This document shows positions 1 to 9,359 of a DNA stretch of 64,000 nucleotides, piece by piece. Source of the stretch: Galerina marginata (taxonomy: Eukaryota; Basidiomycota; Agaricomycetes; Agaricales; Galerinaceae); the NCBI GenBank assembly GCA_023014335.1, contig JAECYW010000005.1:682001-746000 (forward strand). The letters are read 5' to 3'. The notes under the pieces were generated by a model that did not search any database, was not told the origin of the DNA, and saw only the letters and a list, made by a program, of their open reading frames with translations. Position 1 is the first letter of the stretch. Each line of letters opens with the position of its first letter. The position numbers and the translations under genes were made by a program.

Positions 1-12
1 ATATATTATTCG

Positions 13-38
13 GATCTTGCGGATCTTGCGGATCTTGC
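13..38. repeat. Short direct repeat CGGATCTTG x3
   Basis: Three consecutive 9-nt copies of a CGGATCTTG-type motif lie upstream of the F-box-like gene. A related GGATCTTG-rich stretch recurs at about 18420-18490 and 18895-18912 upstream of the paralogue, so it belongs to the shared 5' flank. Confidence 0.6.
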
Positions 39-189
39 TAAACCAAACCCTGAATACGGAAGGAACCAAGACTACAAATCTTATAAAGAGTGTAAGGCAA
101 TATCGCTTTTTTCTCCCCAAGTTCAACTACTTTTCACTTTTTGCCTGTCCTCTACGCTTAACTCTACTTCTATTCTGCTTGATATCATT

Positions 190-2057
190 ATGGGCAAAAG
201 TGAACGCAAAAAGCTAACATATTGTGGTGAGATTTTGTATCAAATACTTGATAGAAGCTAACAATAGTAATAGATGTTCCTTACCGTCGTCGGTCTGCAA
301 GACTTCAGACAAACAGTCAAGTGGATGATATACAGGATGATATACAGGACGATATCAGTATGTTGATCAAAGGTATGTTGGGCTTTTGTTTATTATATGA
401 TTCTAATTCGAATACTTTCTTTAAGATGATATTGAAGACCAAAACGACAAAATAGAAGAAGAAAGTAATCCAGATGGTAAGCACTTCAACTAAAAATCAC
501 ATTTTTAACCAATAATTTGACGCTTTTTGTACCTACAAAAGATACAATTCTGCGAAACTATCTTTCCAATAACACCAAAACTGGCCAATATGACAATCAA
601 TTCCTCCTATCGTTATGGAAGGGGAACATTCAAACAATTATTGATAAATCTCTGGATGAAAATGAAGAAACCCGTCGTCATGCTCTTTGCGTTGTCCGCC
701 AAATAGCCAGTTGCCTTAATATGGACTTAGGAGCAACTGTACCACTACCTGTGGGCACAAAAAGAGCACTGGCCAAACCTAGCTACCAGGAGATTCAAAA
801 GAGCACTCCACTTCTGTCCAAAGATCTTGCTTGTCTATCCAAAGAACTCTGGGACATATGGGGCACTAGCAAAAGCCTTTTCGAACTTCTTTATCTTGCA
901 GAAGAAGAAGCCAACGAAGAAAATGTTCAGGCTTTTGTTCGGATTCTTGCTAAATCTGTAGGTATATTGAATTCTGATATCAGTAAGCTTTTTTCTTTCC
1001 TTCTCATTTATAAATCTTCTAACTAAGTAAAATTATAGTCAATAATGTGACATATGCAGTTCAGAGAACTGCTATATTTGCCCTTCCAACCAGTATTCAA
1101 GCAAAGATCTTTGATCACCTTTCTGGTCTTGATCATCAGTCTTTTGCAGAGACCTGCAAAAGCCATTTTTTGGCTATGAATCAATACCATTGTGACTTGC
1201 TTGCTGATATGTTGGCAAACTTTGGTTTTAGATTTGAAACGTTCATGTCAGCCTTACAGGACTGTCATGCTCTTGTCACTGGATCCTTTGCCCTTCAGCC
1301 TTTCCTTCCACAAACTCAGCGCTTCTTTACCAACAACATCGATATTGTTATGTCTATCCAACATCTTCATTTGTTTCAAACAAAGGTTCTTGCTGGATAT
1401 GAACCCTGCATCCCAATGACCAAATTCCACACTTATAACCCCATCATTTCCGACCGCATCATTTTCAAACCGCAGAATGTAAAGGCTTCTGTGTGTATTC
1501 TTCTTGTCAAAGAGGAACACACTCCTCTGGAGTCAATCTTCTATCAGCCAACAACTGCTATGATGAACGCAATTACTGCTGGTGGTCTATTTTCGGCTTA
1601 TCCTTCACTCCTTTCCTATCAAATCACTCTACACAACCCATGGATAGCCTTCGAGACCAACAGAAACAGTTCATCTCTTGGAAGATACGAAGCCAGTCAA
1701 ATTTCTTCACATATCTATGACAAATACATCCGAAGAGGGTTTCTCGCCACATCCGATTTACACAATGTCAAAACAAGCATGGACTCAATGACACTTAGGC
1801 ATCGATGCCGTGTTGATCCAGTCTGTCCTATGACTCCACGCGTAGTTGGCGATTCTGGCTGCATCAATCTGCCACTTCTTAACGTCAAATGCATTGCTAC
1901 TGAAAATATGCAATATCTGATGCCTGGAGTCAATTTCAACCATATTCAACCACCACTTGACAGTATTTATTGGACTATTGGAGCAAGTACATGTGGAAAT
2001 CCTGGTATTGGAAGGCCATCTGCATTGGTAAGTTATCAGAAAAACTTTGTTAATTAG
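190..2057 (+). CDS. F-box-like / nucleotidyltransferase-like hypothetical protein, multi-exon (copy 1)
   Basis: Unnamed fungal gene; function unknown. Exons I infer: 190-226, 274-about 374, about 427-480, 541-982 and 1039-2057, with GT...AG introns of roughly 50-60 nt; phases agree at every junction. The N-terminus is basic (PYRRRSARL) followed by an acidic stretch. The middle exon is helical and ends AKSVGILNSDI. The last exon has an F-box-like segment (FALPTSIQAKIFDHLSGLD) and then GSFALQPF...NIDIVMS, which resembles the GS...DxD signature of nucleotidyltransferase-fold proteins, although the first acidic residue is replaced by N. A second copy at 19060-22848 shares exon layout and the C-terminal LVSYQxNFxN, supporting the stop at 2057. 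The catalytic role is a guess; the gene structure is firmer. Confidence 0.6.
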
Positions 2058-2205
2058 AAAATCGTAAATCATGTTTGAATAGATATTTCTGGCAAAGTAG
2101 AATCATATTTTTGTTATATTCATGTATATATGTAGATTTTAGTGATAATCAGTCAACTGCCATGTTAATTATAATGTCATCTGAGCTTATTAACGAGCCA
2201 CCATC

Positions 2206-2362
2206 CAAATTATAAGGTTAGGGTTTATATGTGGCTGTGAGACCTCCGTCGCGACCGAGGTCTCACAGCCACAACCAAAATTATAAGGTTAGGGTTTATA
2301 TGTGGCTGTGAGGGCTCCGTCGCGACGGAGCCCTCACAGCCACAACCAAAATTATAAGGTTA
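2206..2362. repeat. Tandem pair of palindromes centred on TCGCGA
   Basis: Two head-to-tail units of about 72 bp. Each starts with ATTATAAGGTTAGGGTT and holds a long palindrome (2230-2273 and 2301-2344); a third partial ATTATAAGGTTAGGGTT follows at about 2349. The second palindrome is perfect over 44 nt; the first has a single mismatch near the centre. The two stems differ at internal positions, but the changes are matched on both arms. No ORF covers the block. Confidence 0.85.
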
Positions 2363-2470
2363 GGGTTTTCTGAAACTTGTTTTTATCACGTCTTTTACAT
2401 TTTTCGTCTACATGTTTTAATCAATATAAATAATCAGAGTATAATATTATTTTCTTTTTCCAAGCAATTA

Positions 2471-2732
2471 AAGTTACATTCAATATGACATCATATATCT
2501 ACTTGGACATTTTCTTATTACGATCAAGACTTATTGATTTATAGGTTTTTTTGGCTCATAGATGTTGTTGTTTAGGTTAGCCACCCCTCCTTCGCAAAGC
2601 TCAGGGGGGCCCCCAAGATGCTAACCTAAACAACAACATCTATGAGCCAAAAAGACTTATAACTCAATAAGTCTTGATCGTAATAAGAAAATGTCTGAGT
2701 AGACATGATGTTCAAATATAATGTAACTTAAA
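2471..2732. mobile_element. Fold-back element 1 (long inverted repeat)
   Basis: Arms of about 110 bp (2471-2580 and 2622-2732) are imperfect reverse complements, for example GATGTTGTTGTTTAGGTTAG against CTAACCTAAACAACAACATC. They enclose a G/C-rich loop with CTTCGCAAAGCTCAGGGG. There is no coding capacity. The same loop occurs in fold-back 2 (23253-23478), whose arms are unrelated. Confidence 0.8.
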
Positions 2733-2839
2733 CTGTTAAAAAAATAAAATAATAGTGTAGACTGCTTCTAAAACTGTCACATTTTGCATGTTACTTCATT
2801 TATTGTAAATGCTTATTGTTTTAGCATGTAAGTACAGCC

Positions 2840-3050
2840 ATTAGTATCACGTAGCTGAATATTAAAGCTATGTAAGTGGCATAAAGCTATGCATGTCACT
2901 ATTGCACAGCCTCTAAAGCTATGCATGTATCGCACAGCCTGTAAAGCCAAAAAAGTAGTATTGCGCAGCCCTAAAGCTATGAACATAGTATTGCGCAGCC
3001 TGTAAAGCCAAGAAAGTAGTATAGCATAGCCCTAAAGCTATGAGAGTATG
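2840..3050 (+). repeat. Degenerate direct repeats in the SET gene promoter
   Basis: Five or so degenerate units alternate TAAAGCTATG with GCGCAGCC or GCACAGCC and AGTAGTAT. They end just before the TATA element of the SET-domain gene, so they may be upstream regulatory repeats; that role is inferred from position only. Confidence 0.55.
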
Positions 3051-3052
3051 TC

Positions 3053-3060
3053 TATATAAG
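3053..3060 (+). promoter_or_regulatory. TATA box of SET-domain gene
   Basis: TATATAAG lies 49 nt upstream of the ATG at 3102 and directly follows the repeat block. Confidence 0.55.
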
Positions 3061-3101
3061 ATTCCAGGATACAACAATAAACTTCAATTTCTTTCACCTC
3101 A

Positions 3102-4181
3102 ATGGCTGACACTGCACTTACTTACACCTCTTATCATGCTATGGCATGGAATCAAGGCGATCTCAACAAATCTTCTCTTGTGAATGACTTGTCTCTTTTT
3201 ATCCTTCCCTCTCAGGCTATACTTCACATTGACCCTCTTATCATCAATGCTCTTTTTGGTCAACAAAAGGAAAAATCCAAGAACAGAAGTCATAATATCC
3301 AAACCATCTCTCTCAATACAAATATGGAACCTTTTGGTCACTCTATCATTTGGTCTATGTTTGAAACGGTCAAGCACAACCTTAATTTTCAAGATCCACA
3401 TGGATATATAGCCACTGTGAAAAAGCTTTCAACCAGTATTCTTCATCATTATCCTGCACTTGTCTGGGAAAACAAGAAAAAAGAAAGTTTGGAAACTCTG
3501 TCTTGGTGGGTTTTAAAATATCTATCTATCTATATACTATTAATATTGCCTCACAGGTGTATCACCGCTTATAGTTTGGTTATTAATCCAGCAGCCATAG
3601 TGCAACTTAAGGTCAAACCTCTTGGCCATGCTAAACAAAAAGGTTTTGCAATCTACGCCAACAAGGACATCATACAAGGAGAATACATCCAAGAACTCCT
3701 TGGTTTAATGCCAGAGGATCGTGCTGAAAAGTATACTGATCTGTCCACAATCACTCCTCATGAAAACAACCGCAATGATGGCTCCTTTGAAGAAAAACTC
3801 TTGATTGGACCTATTAGGTTCATTAACCATCGCTGTGTTTCTTATAATGTTGAGGTGAGTTTCAATTCTTGTTTACAGGTATTTAATATTAATAAAATTG
3901 GACAGTTTATTGCTATTCGAGACACATATGCTTTTACCATTATGGCAACCAAGAATATCAAAGCCAAAGAAGAAATATTGCTTTGCTATGGGGTTGACTA
4001 CTTCAAGGAGAATGGAGCTGAATGCTTATGTGAAGATTGCAGGGAAATACCAGATGAGGAGGAGGAGGAGGCAGAAGTATCTAAGAAGGGCAAAGATCAG
4101 ATTAACATTGAGGAGCGAGACAAAGCCAAAAAGGACAAAAGAGCGAAACAAAAAGAGCAACGCAAGCTGGGACCGAATTAA
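3102..4181 (+). CDS. SET-domain protein (lysine methyltransferase-like)
   Basis: Probable SET-domain protein; the family transfers methyl from S-adenosylmethionine to lysine, often on histones. Visible motifs: GFAIYANKDIIQGEYIQELLG (start of SET), RFINHRC..YN (the RFxNHxC.xN cofactor motif), EEILLCYGVDYF (GEE...YG motif), then CLCEDCR, a post-SET-like CxCxxC. The tail is acidic, then lysine-rich. The open frame runs through two likely in-frame 51-nt introns, 3506-3556 and 3855-3905; removing the second joins YNVE to FIAIRDTYAFTI and restores normal SET spacing. The N-terminal 150 residues are unrecognised. The gene lies between a fold-back and a Helitron-like end and may be captured cargo (inference). 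Substrate cannot be read from sequence. Confidence 0.8.
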   Translation: MADTALTYTSYHAMAWNQGDLNKSSLVNDLSLFILPSQAILHIDPLIINALFGQQKEKSKNRSHNIQTISLNTNMEPFGHSIIWSMFETVKHNLNFQDPHGYIATVKKLSTSILHHYPALVWENKKKESLETLSWWVLKYLSIYILLILPHRCITAYSLVINPAAIVQLKVKPLGHAKQKGFAIYANKDIIQGEYIQELLGLMPEDRAEKYTDLSTITPHENNRNDGSFEEKLLIGPIRFINHRCVSYNVEVSFNSCLQVFNINKIGQFIAIRDTYAFTIMATKNIKAKEEILLCYGVDYFKENGAECLCEDCREIPDEEEEEAEVSKKGKDQINIEERDKAKKDKRAKQKEQRKLGPN

Positions 4182-4319
4182 TGTAGCCACATATGTATTT
4201 GACTATACAAACAATGAATATCTTTATTCATTTGCTTTAAAAGACAAGCTCAAAGAAGTAGTAATTTAGAGAGCAATATATGCTATTAGAGAAGTTAAAG
4301 AGAAAAAAAAAACCTCTAA

Positions 4320-4592
4320 ACTGCAATGCTTAATAGCGCTATCAAGAAGCTCTAACCCTAGATTGGGTTTCTTGGCACACAAGCTAAAAATAGACCATAG
4401 CAACCGGCATCAAACAACCATTCCCATGCTCAATAAAAATTTCCCACTGTTACAAAAATTTGTAGACTTTTAATTCAGGGTCAGTCACAAAAAATGAAGC
4501 AGTGGGAGAATTTCCAACGTTCGCGTTAGAAACCATTTCTTTCTGCAACCGAGTATAGAAAACGAGTTCTTTTACTACGTAAGAACTCGTAA
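4320..4592 (-). mobile_element. Helitron-like element, CTCGT subtype, 5' end
   Basis: On the minus strand the element begins TTACGAGTTCTTACGTAG with a hairpin (ACGAGTTCTT...AAGAACTCGT), like the ACAAGTTCTT family elsewhere in the window. Homology with 24220-24489 covers the first ~270 nt (AAGCTAAAAATAGACC..., GTAGACTTTTAATTCAGGGT). Its outer edge (4592/4593) is exactly where copy 1 of the giant element stops matching copy 2, so it has cut into, or truncated, gene Y. The far end lies left of 4320 and was not located. Confidence 0.65.
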
Positions 4593-5385
4593 TTTGTGTG
4601 TTAAAGCTGTAGATTCGTACCTCGTATGTAAAATTTGATCTTGATATTCATTCGAAGTAACCATGCCTTCGGCTGTCGGGAAGATTCCCTCAAATCGTGG
4701 TCGGTTCGCGAAGGCTGTCGAGGCAACTGAGACAGATCCGAGTCAGTGGGGCACATTGAATGAGAGTGGGGACTCACCTAGTAGATAACCCGGCATCATA
4801 TTGAGCGAATCGCCTTGTGGCGTTCTCGACGTCGTTGACCACGGGGTGTGTAACGGAGTAGTCGATGAGGTTGGCGAAGTGGGGGTAGGATGATGTGGGC
4901 GAGTTATGGTGTGGTCGACAAAGTTGGCCAAGGGTGTCTCGAAGAGCGAAGGCGGTCGACGGGGTAGACGATAATGCTGAGGGGCGAAGTGTAGGGTGAG
5001 ATGAAGAGGGCGAACTTGCGTGCTGAGAGTCGGATAGCCAATGAGCAGTGAGGCAACGATGAACGAGAGTGAGCGACATGTCAGCTCACTCTGAGGCCGA
5101 AGGCGAGCATGTCAGCCATGGCGTACGTTGTGGTCGAAGGCCGGGAGTCGATGGAAGCGGAACGCGGGTGAACTTCTTGTCGATCGTGCTGAGGAGCGAA
5201 GTGAGAGTCGAATAACCAATGGGCGGCAAGGCAACGATGAACGAGAGTGAGCGACATGTCCGCTCACTCTCAGGCCGAAGGCGAGCATGTCAGCCTTGGG
5301 GTACGTTGTGGTCGAAGGCCGGGAGTCGATGAAAGCCGAAGGCGAGCAAGTCAACCTTGGTGTATTTCGGGTTGACGGCGTTCAT
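4593..5385 (-). pseudogene. Gene Y, 5' fragment
   Basis: Same sequence as 43811-44603 (+) in copy 2. The ATG is at 5385 (minus), starting MNAVNPKYTK. Two diverged ~190-nt tandem copies occur in 4980-5345, each with TTGACTTG/CTGACATG-type branchpoint-like motifs. The reading is cut at 4592, so later exons, including the one with IDEEAGNSKPSATRIH, are lost. See the copy 2 entry for the full gene. Confidence 0.55.
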
Positions 5386-5590
5386 GATAGAGATAAGATC
5401 AGCTGGCGCCTAATCGGTCATCGTGTGAATTTTACGCTCACCTAGGAGATGTGTGCAAAGCGGACTGCGAAGGGTACGAAAAACTGGTATGGAACGGAAA
5501 AAAAGAACTTACTCATATTCTTTATTTAAAAAAATGTGTTGCTTCACGATACAGACAGGTAAATAGGTGGGAAGTAAAAATAATATAAAA

Positions 5591-5687
5591 TGGACTTACT
5601 GGGAATCGAACGCGGTGCATCATGAAAGACCTCGGTCCGACCCGGAGGCGTTAGCTCACAGCCTCGGTGATCGTTACCAATACACCA
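5591..5687 (-). other. tRNA-like sequence (A-box and B-box)
   Basis: On the minus strand a B-box match GTTCGATTC (5602-5610) and an A-box-like TGGTGTATTGG (5677-5687) are spaced as in a class II tRNA, with a possible variable arm (GGTCGGACC). The acceptor and T stems do not pair well, so it is at best a tRNA relic or SINE-like head. In copy 2 the same sequence is split by the 6.3-kb insertion. Confidence 0.3.
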
Positions 5688-5884
5688 AATGAACGTTGAT
5701 TTTGTAGGTAAACATTATCCTTAAGACAACAGCTCTAACCCAAATATGAACTTAGGGAAATATTTGCCGTGTCTCTACGCGGACTTCGAATTGCTTCCTC
5801 CCTCTTTCCCTCGTCTTCCTACCACATAAGTTAGCTGACTTGTACGCTCGGTAAGTTCAGCTCACATGTCGCTGGCTATTGCTA

Positions 5885-6565
5885 ACTTGTATTCATCTAG
5901 CCCACGCTCATCCGCCGCCTCGCTGGACCCTTGTGTCGCCGCCATCGGACTTCGCAGGAAGCCTCTCCAAAGCCGCCCTCGTTCGCCAGCCTACGACAGG
6001 CTTTCTCAACATCCACGGTGAGCTGCAGTCTCATCCTCAACGGGATAGCTGGTGTTTGGCACCCTCGATCTACCTCGACGAGTGCAGGGTGACATGTTCC
6101 CCTGCACTTGCTCGAAGCATGCCTGACTTGTTCAGTGTGCCGTCCGAGTCCGATGGGTTGACATGCTCACCCATCGTCACTATCGTCTCTGATCCCCGTT
6201 CGTCGGGAGGACTGTCGCCTGCTTTCGCTAATTTGTACTCGTTAGCCCACTGTCACCCGTCGCCTCGCTGGACCCTCGTGTCGCCGCCATCGGTCTTTGC
6301 AGGACACCTCTCCAAAGCCGCCCTTGTTCGCCAGCCTACGACAGGCTTTCTCAACATCCACGGTGAGCTTCAGTTTCATCTTCAACGGGATAGCTGGTGT
6401 GTTGGCGCCCTCGATCTACCTCGACGAGTGCAGGGTGACTTGTTCCGCTGCACTCGCTCGAAGCATGCCTGACTTGTTCAGTGTGCCGTACGATGGGTTG
6501 ACATGCTCACCCATCGTCACTGTCGTCTGTGATCCCCCGTTCTTTGGGAGGATATTTTGAAGCCT
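5885..6565 (+). repeat. Tandem duplication of ~345 bp upstream of gene X
   Basis: Two adjacent copies (about 5885-6230 and 6231-6565) share TTGCCAGC-type flanks and the peptide SKAALVRQPTTGFLNIHGEL. Each is followed by TTGACTTGTTCAGTG and TTGACATGCTCACCC motifs resembling intron branch regions. They may be duplicated exon plus intron modules of a 5' extension of gene X, but I could not build a continuous reading frame into the ATG at 6627. Confidence 0.5.
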
Positions 6566-6626
6566 CCTTTGCTGAAAGTTCGCCCTTCCTTTTTCTGTAC
6601 AGGAAAGTTTGCAGGCGACACGCACC

Positions 6627-9041
6627 ATGACGCGTAAGTTTTATCGTCCTCTATTAACTTCTTCGTCGTGTTCTAACTTAACATAGTCGACTACTACGTT
6701 GATTATTATGGAAGGAAGCGGGAAAAGGGCACGCATAAGGCTATCTTTGAGAATTTCGTCAGCTCAACACGGCGTACGTCCATTGATTTCTTATATCGTG
6801 AACTTGTTTTGATTTTTGTAGCATTTTCGGGGGTCGACGCTCTCGTCGTTGCTGAATTCCCCAGGGACCTCGACTACGCCGTACCTGGCCTCCAATGCCT
6901 GGCCCCCAACCTTGTCGACCGGAATGGCATGCCCCGCCCTACGAATCTCATCATAACCTCTCCCAATATGGACTGGATCCCCAACCTGTGCCAGGACACA
7001 ATGACGGTTTTTGCCCGAGCTGACGGTCGTTTTGCCTTCAGGGACCTAACACTATGGCCCCTGTGGCATTTTATGGGCACGTACTACATACCATTCATCC
7101 TCTGCAGGCCCTCCGATGCCGAAATTCCCGGCCATGAGCATGGCCTCGCCTGGTATGACTTAAAACCGTCCGACTTCGTGCCGGAACCAGGCTCTGCCAT
7201 TGCCGACATTGGTCGAATTCGTGAGGATCTGGGGGCCTCGTTCCTGGAAATGAGAAAGAAACTCGAGAAGACGGTGAAAACTTTCCTTGCCAGGAAGGAA
7301 CTATTGCCCACCCAGATTGCAGAGCTGCGGTATTGCGAGATGGGCATGCGTCTTGCCAATGTCACCCTCAACAGTGCCCCTCAGTCCTATATCCTCACGC
7401 TCCTCACCGTTACCACCTTTCAGCGTTACTATCTAGAAACCCTCGCTTGTTATGAATACCTTTCGAAATGGAAGGACCGACGTCCTCTGGAGGACGACAA
7501 ACCCCATCCAGTCGACAAGACAATCATCGGCTTCGTCACCTGCAGTGCCGAACTCGCGATTAAAGGCTTCCTCGACGGCATACCCACCTGGCTTGTTCGT
7601 ACGCCCGACCAAATTTCGAATCGCATGACCATTTTGGGTCATGTCGAGCCTTCGGTTCCAGCCCACATCGTCCTCGACCCGTTGCCGAATGGCAGCATGT
7701 TTGTCCATAATGGGCCTGCTTCCGCGACTCGCAATCGCGCTTCACAAGGCCTCCGCCAGTATTGCGTCCGTCTCGGTCATAGCGCGTACAACGAGGCTCC
7801 GCCAGAAGACGTGGGATACGCTCATCATGGCAGTAAGTTGTTTTGTTTTTTAGTCAATACTTCTTCTAATTGGTTATCTAGCTGAATCATTAACCAGTGA
7901 TGCTAATGCTGCTACCTCTCGGACCGCCCCCATGCTTCCTGCGCCTCCTGCGCCGGCCCCGCCTCCTGCGCCTCCTGCGCCGGCCTTGCCTCCTGCGCCA
8001 TATGCACCAGCCTTGCCTCCTCGCTTTACTAAGCCTACTCCCGTTTACGTACCCAGGCTCCTGACTAGGCACCTTCTCGAACATGTCAGCATTAATGCAG
8101 AGAAGTTCAGGATTATTGCCTCGGCAAGATTCCCTCTCGCGAACCGTGGCTGGCCTGAGGCGCTGGGCCGCGTCAAGAAGGAGTGGAAGTTGATATGGGA
8201 TCATGACGATCTTCACCTTCTTAGAGGGTCACCAGTTCTCGACCCTTTCGTCTTTGCTAACGAGAAGCTTGCGGAAGATCGGCTGCAAACCTACCTTATT
8301 GGCTGGTTAGCTATTCGCGCAGCATGGATCTATCGGACAACGTCTCGTTTATCGAAGCGGGATCGAATTCCCATTCCTCAGGAATGGAAAAATTATCTCC
8401 TGTATTGTGTTGGTCCAAAGCTCGGTTTTCCTGCGGAACAAGCCAACCCCTCCGGTCGTATTTTGTCGCCAGATAAGCTTCGGGATCTCTTTAATTTGGA
8501 TCTCTCGAAAATCTCTGGTCCCGTCCGTTTGGTGTGGAAACGACGTGTTATTGCCACTGCACAGGAAGTTCGGGAGGGCAATGTGAGGATGAGTTTGCAG
8601 TTGATGAAGGAGATCATCTGGGATCTGTATGATCTCAATTTCCGCCTCGAAATGCTTGCCCTCGACCGATGTGTTGTACCCCGCGAGGGATTATCGGAAT
8701 ATGTGGCTCTTGAACGAGATTTGATGGTCGCGGCTTGCTTTCATGGCAAGTCTTTCGTGCGAGTTGACATTCCCAGCACTGATGAAGGGCTCGGAGCACC
8801 TGCTTGGGAGGACCGTATGGAGTACGTTGAAGCTTTCCGTTTGCTGTTGTGCACCTGGCCGGGATCTCCTTCTGGCCGGCTGAGGTCAATGTCTGCAATC
8901 ACTCGTACTTCGTCGACATCCTTCAGTTCAACGTCCCATCAAGTTTTGGCAGTGGAAGCTATCGCATATCCTTTCTACTGCCAAACTTTCTTCGAGTACT
9001 TTGGACGGGCGCCTTCGGTTCCACACCAGCTTCCTCTTTAG
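6627..9041 (+). CDS. Gene X: hypothetical KDZ-element protein (copy 1)
   Basis: Unrecognised protein carried by both full-arm copies. Exons: 6627-6633, 6687-6773, 6822-7832 and 7882-9041; introns 6634-6686, 6774-6821 and 7833-7881 have GT...AG ends and keep phase, giving MTLDYYVDYYGRKREKGTHK at the start. The middle carries GFLDGIPTWLVRTPDQ, a pattern I associate with repeat-borne Agaricomycete proteins. A proline/alanine-rich linker (7932-8040) joins it to a helical C-terminal part. Near 8865 another frame (SFWPAEVNVCNHSYFVDILQ, stop near 9088) looks more protein-like than the annotated tail, so a frameshift or an unseen intron is possible. The 1-residue difference from copy 2 is G to S in IIGFVTC. 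No enzymatic motif seen. Confidence 0.6.
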
Positions 9042-9359
9042 TGAGGAATGAATGTATCATACGAGTTCTTGCACTTCGCCATCAGTAAGCTTTTTATTAT
9101 TATTATGAATTGTAATCTGATTATTGCTAATCACTTATTGCAGTTTTTTTTTTGCTGTATATACTGCGTAGTTTTTTTGTGACCTAACTTCGCTTTCAAT
9201 TCTATTTTGGTCATGGGATATAAAAGGTGTGTTGACTAACATGTCAAACATGATTGACACATCACATCTGTCAACTCTTGAAAGATGTGATGGGTGAAAG
9301 GTATATAATATGGTCCTACTTGAAACATCTTTCTTTCTTTCCTTCTTCTTGCCATCACC
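9042..9359 (+). promoter_or_regulatory. Intergenic region and KDZ promoter
   Basis: About 320 nt between gene X and the KDZ ATG, AT-rich. TATATAATA at 9302-9310 lies 50 nt before the ATG, and a pyrimidine tract (CTTTCTTTCTTTCC) follows it. Nothing else recognised. Confidence 0.5.

Noticed and set aside
17..217. 66-codon ORF at the window start
   Set aside because: It overlaps the promoter and the start codon at 190 of the F-box-like gene in another frame; no homologous frame at the paralogue.
3855..3878. A 24-nt GT...AG mini-intron in the SET gene
   Set aside because: Shorter than plausible fungal introns; the 51-nt intron 3855-3905 uses the same donor and gives better SET-domain spacing.
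7890..8216. Minus-strand ORF with an arginine-rich run (RRRRRRRRGRRRRRR)
   Set aside because: Antisense of the Pro/Ala-rich linker of gene X.
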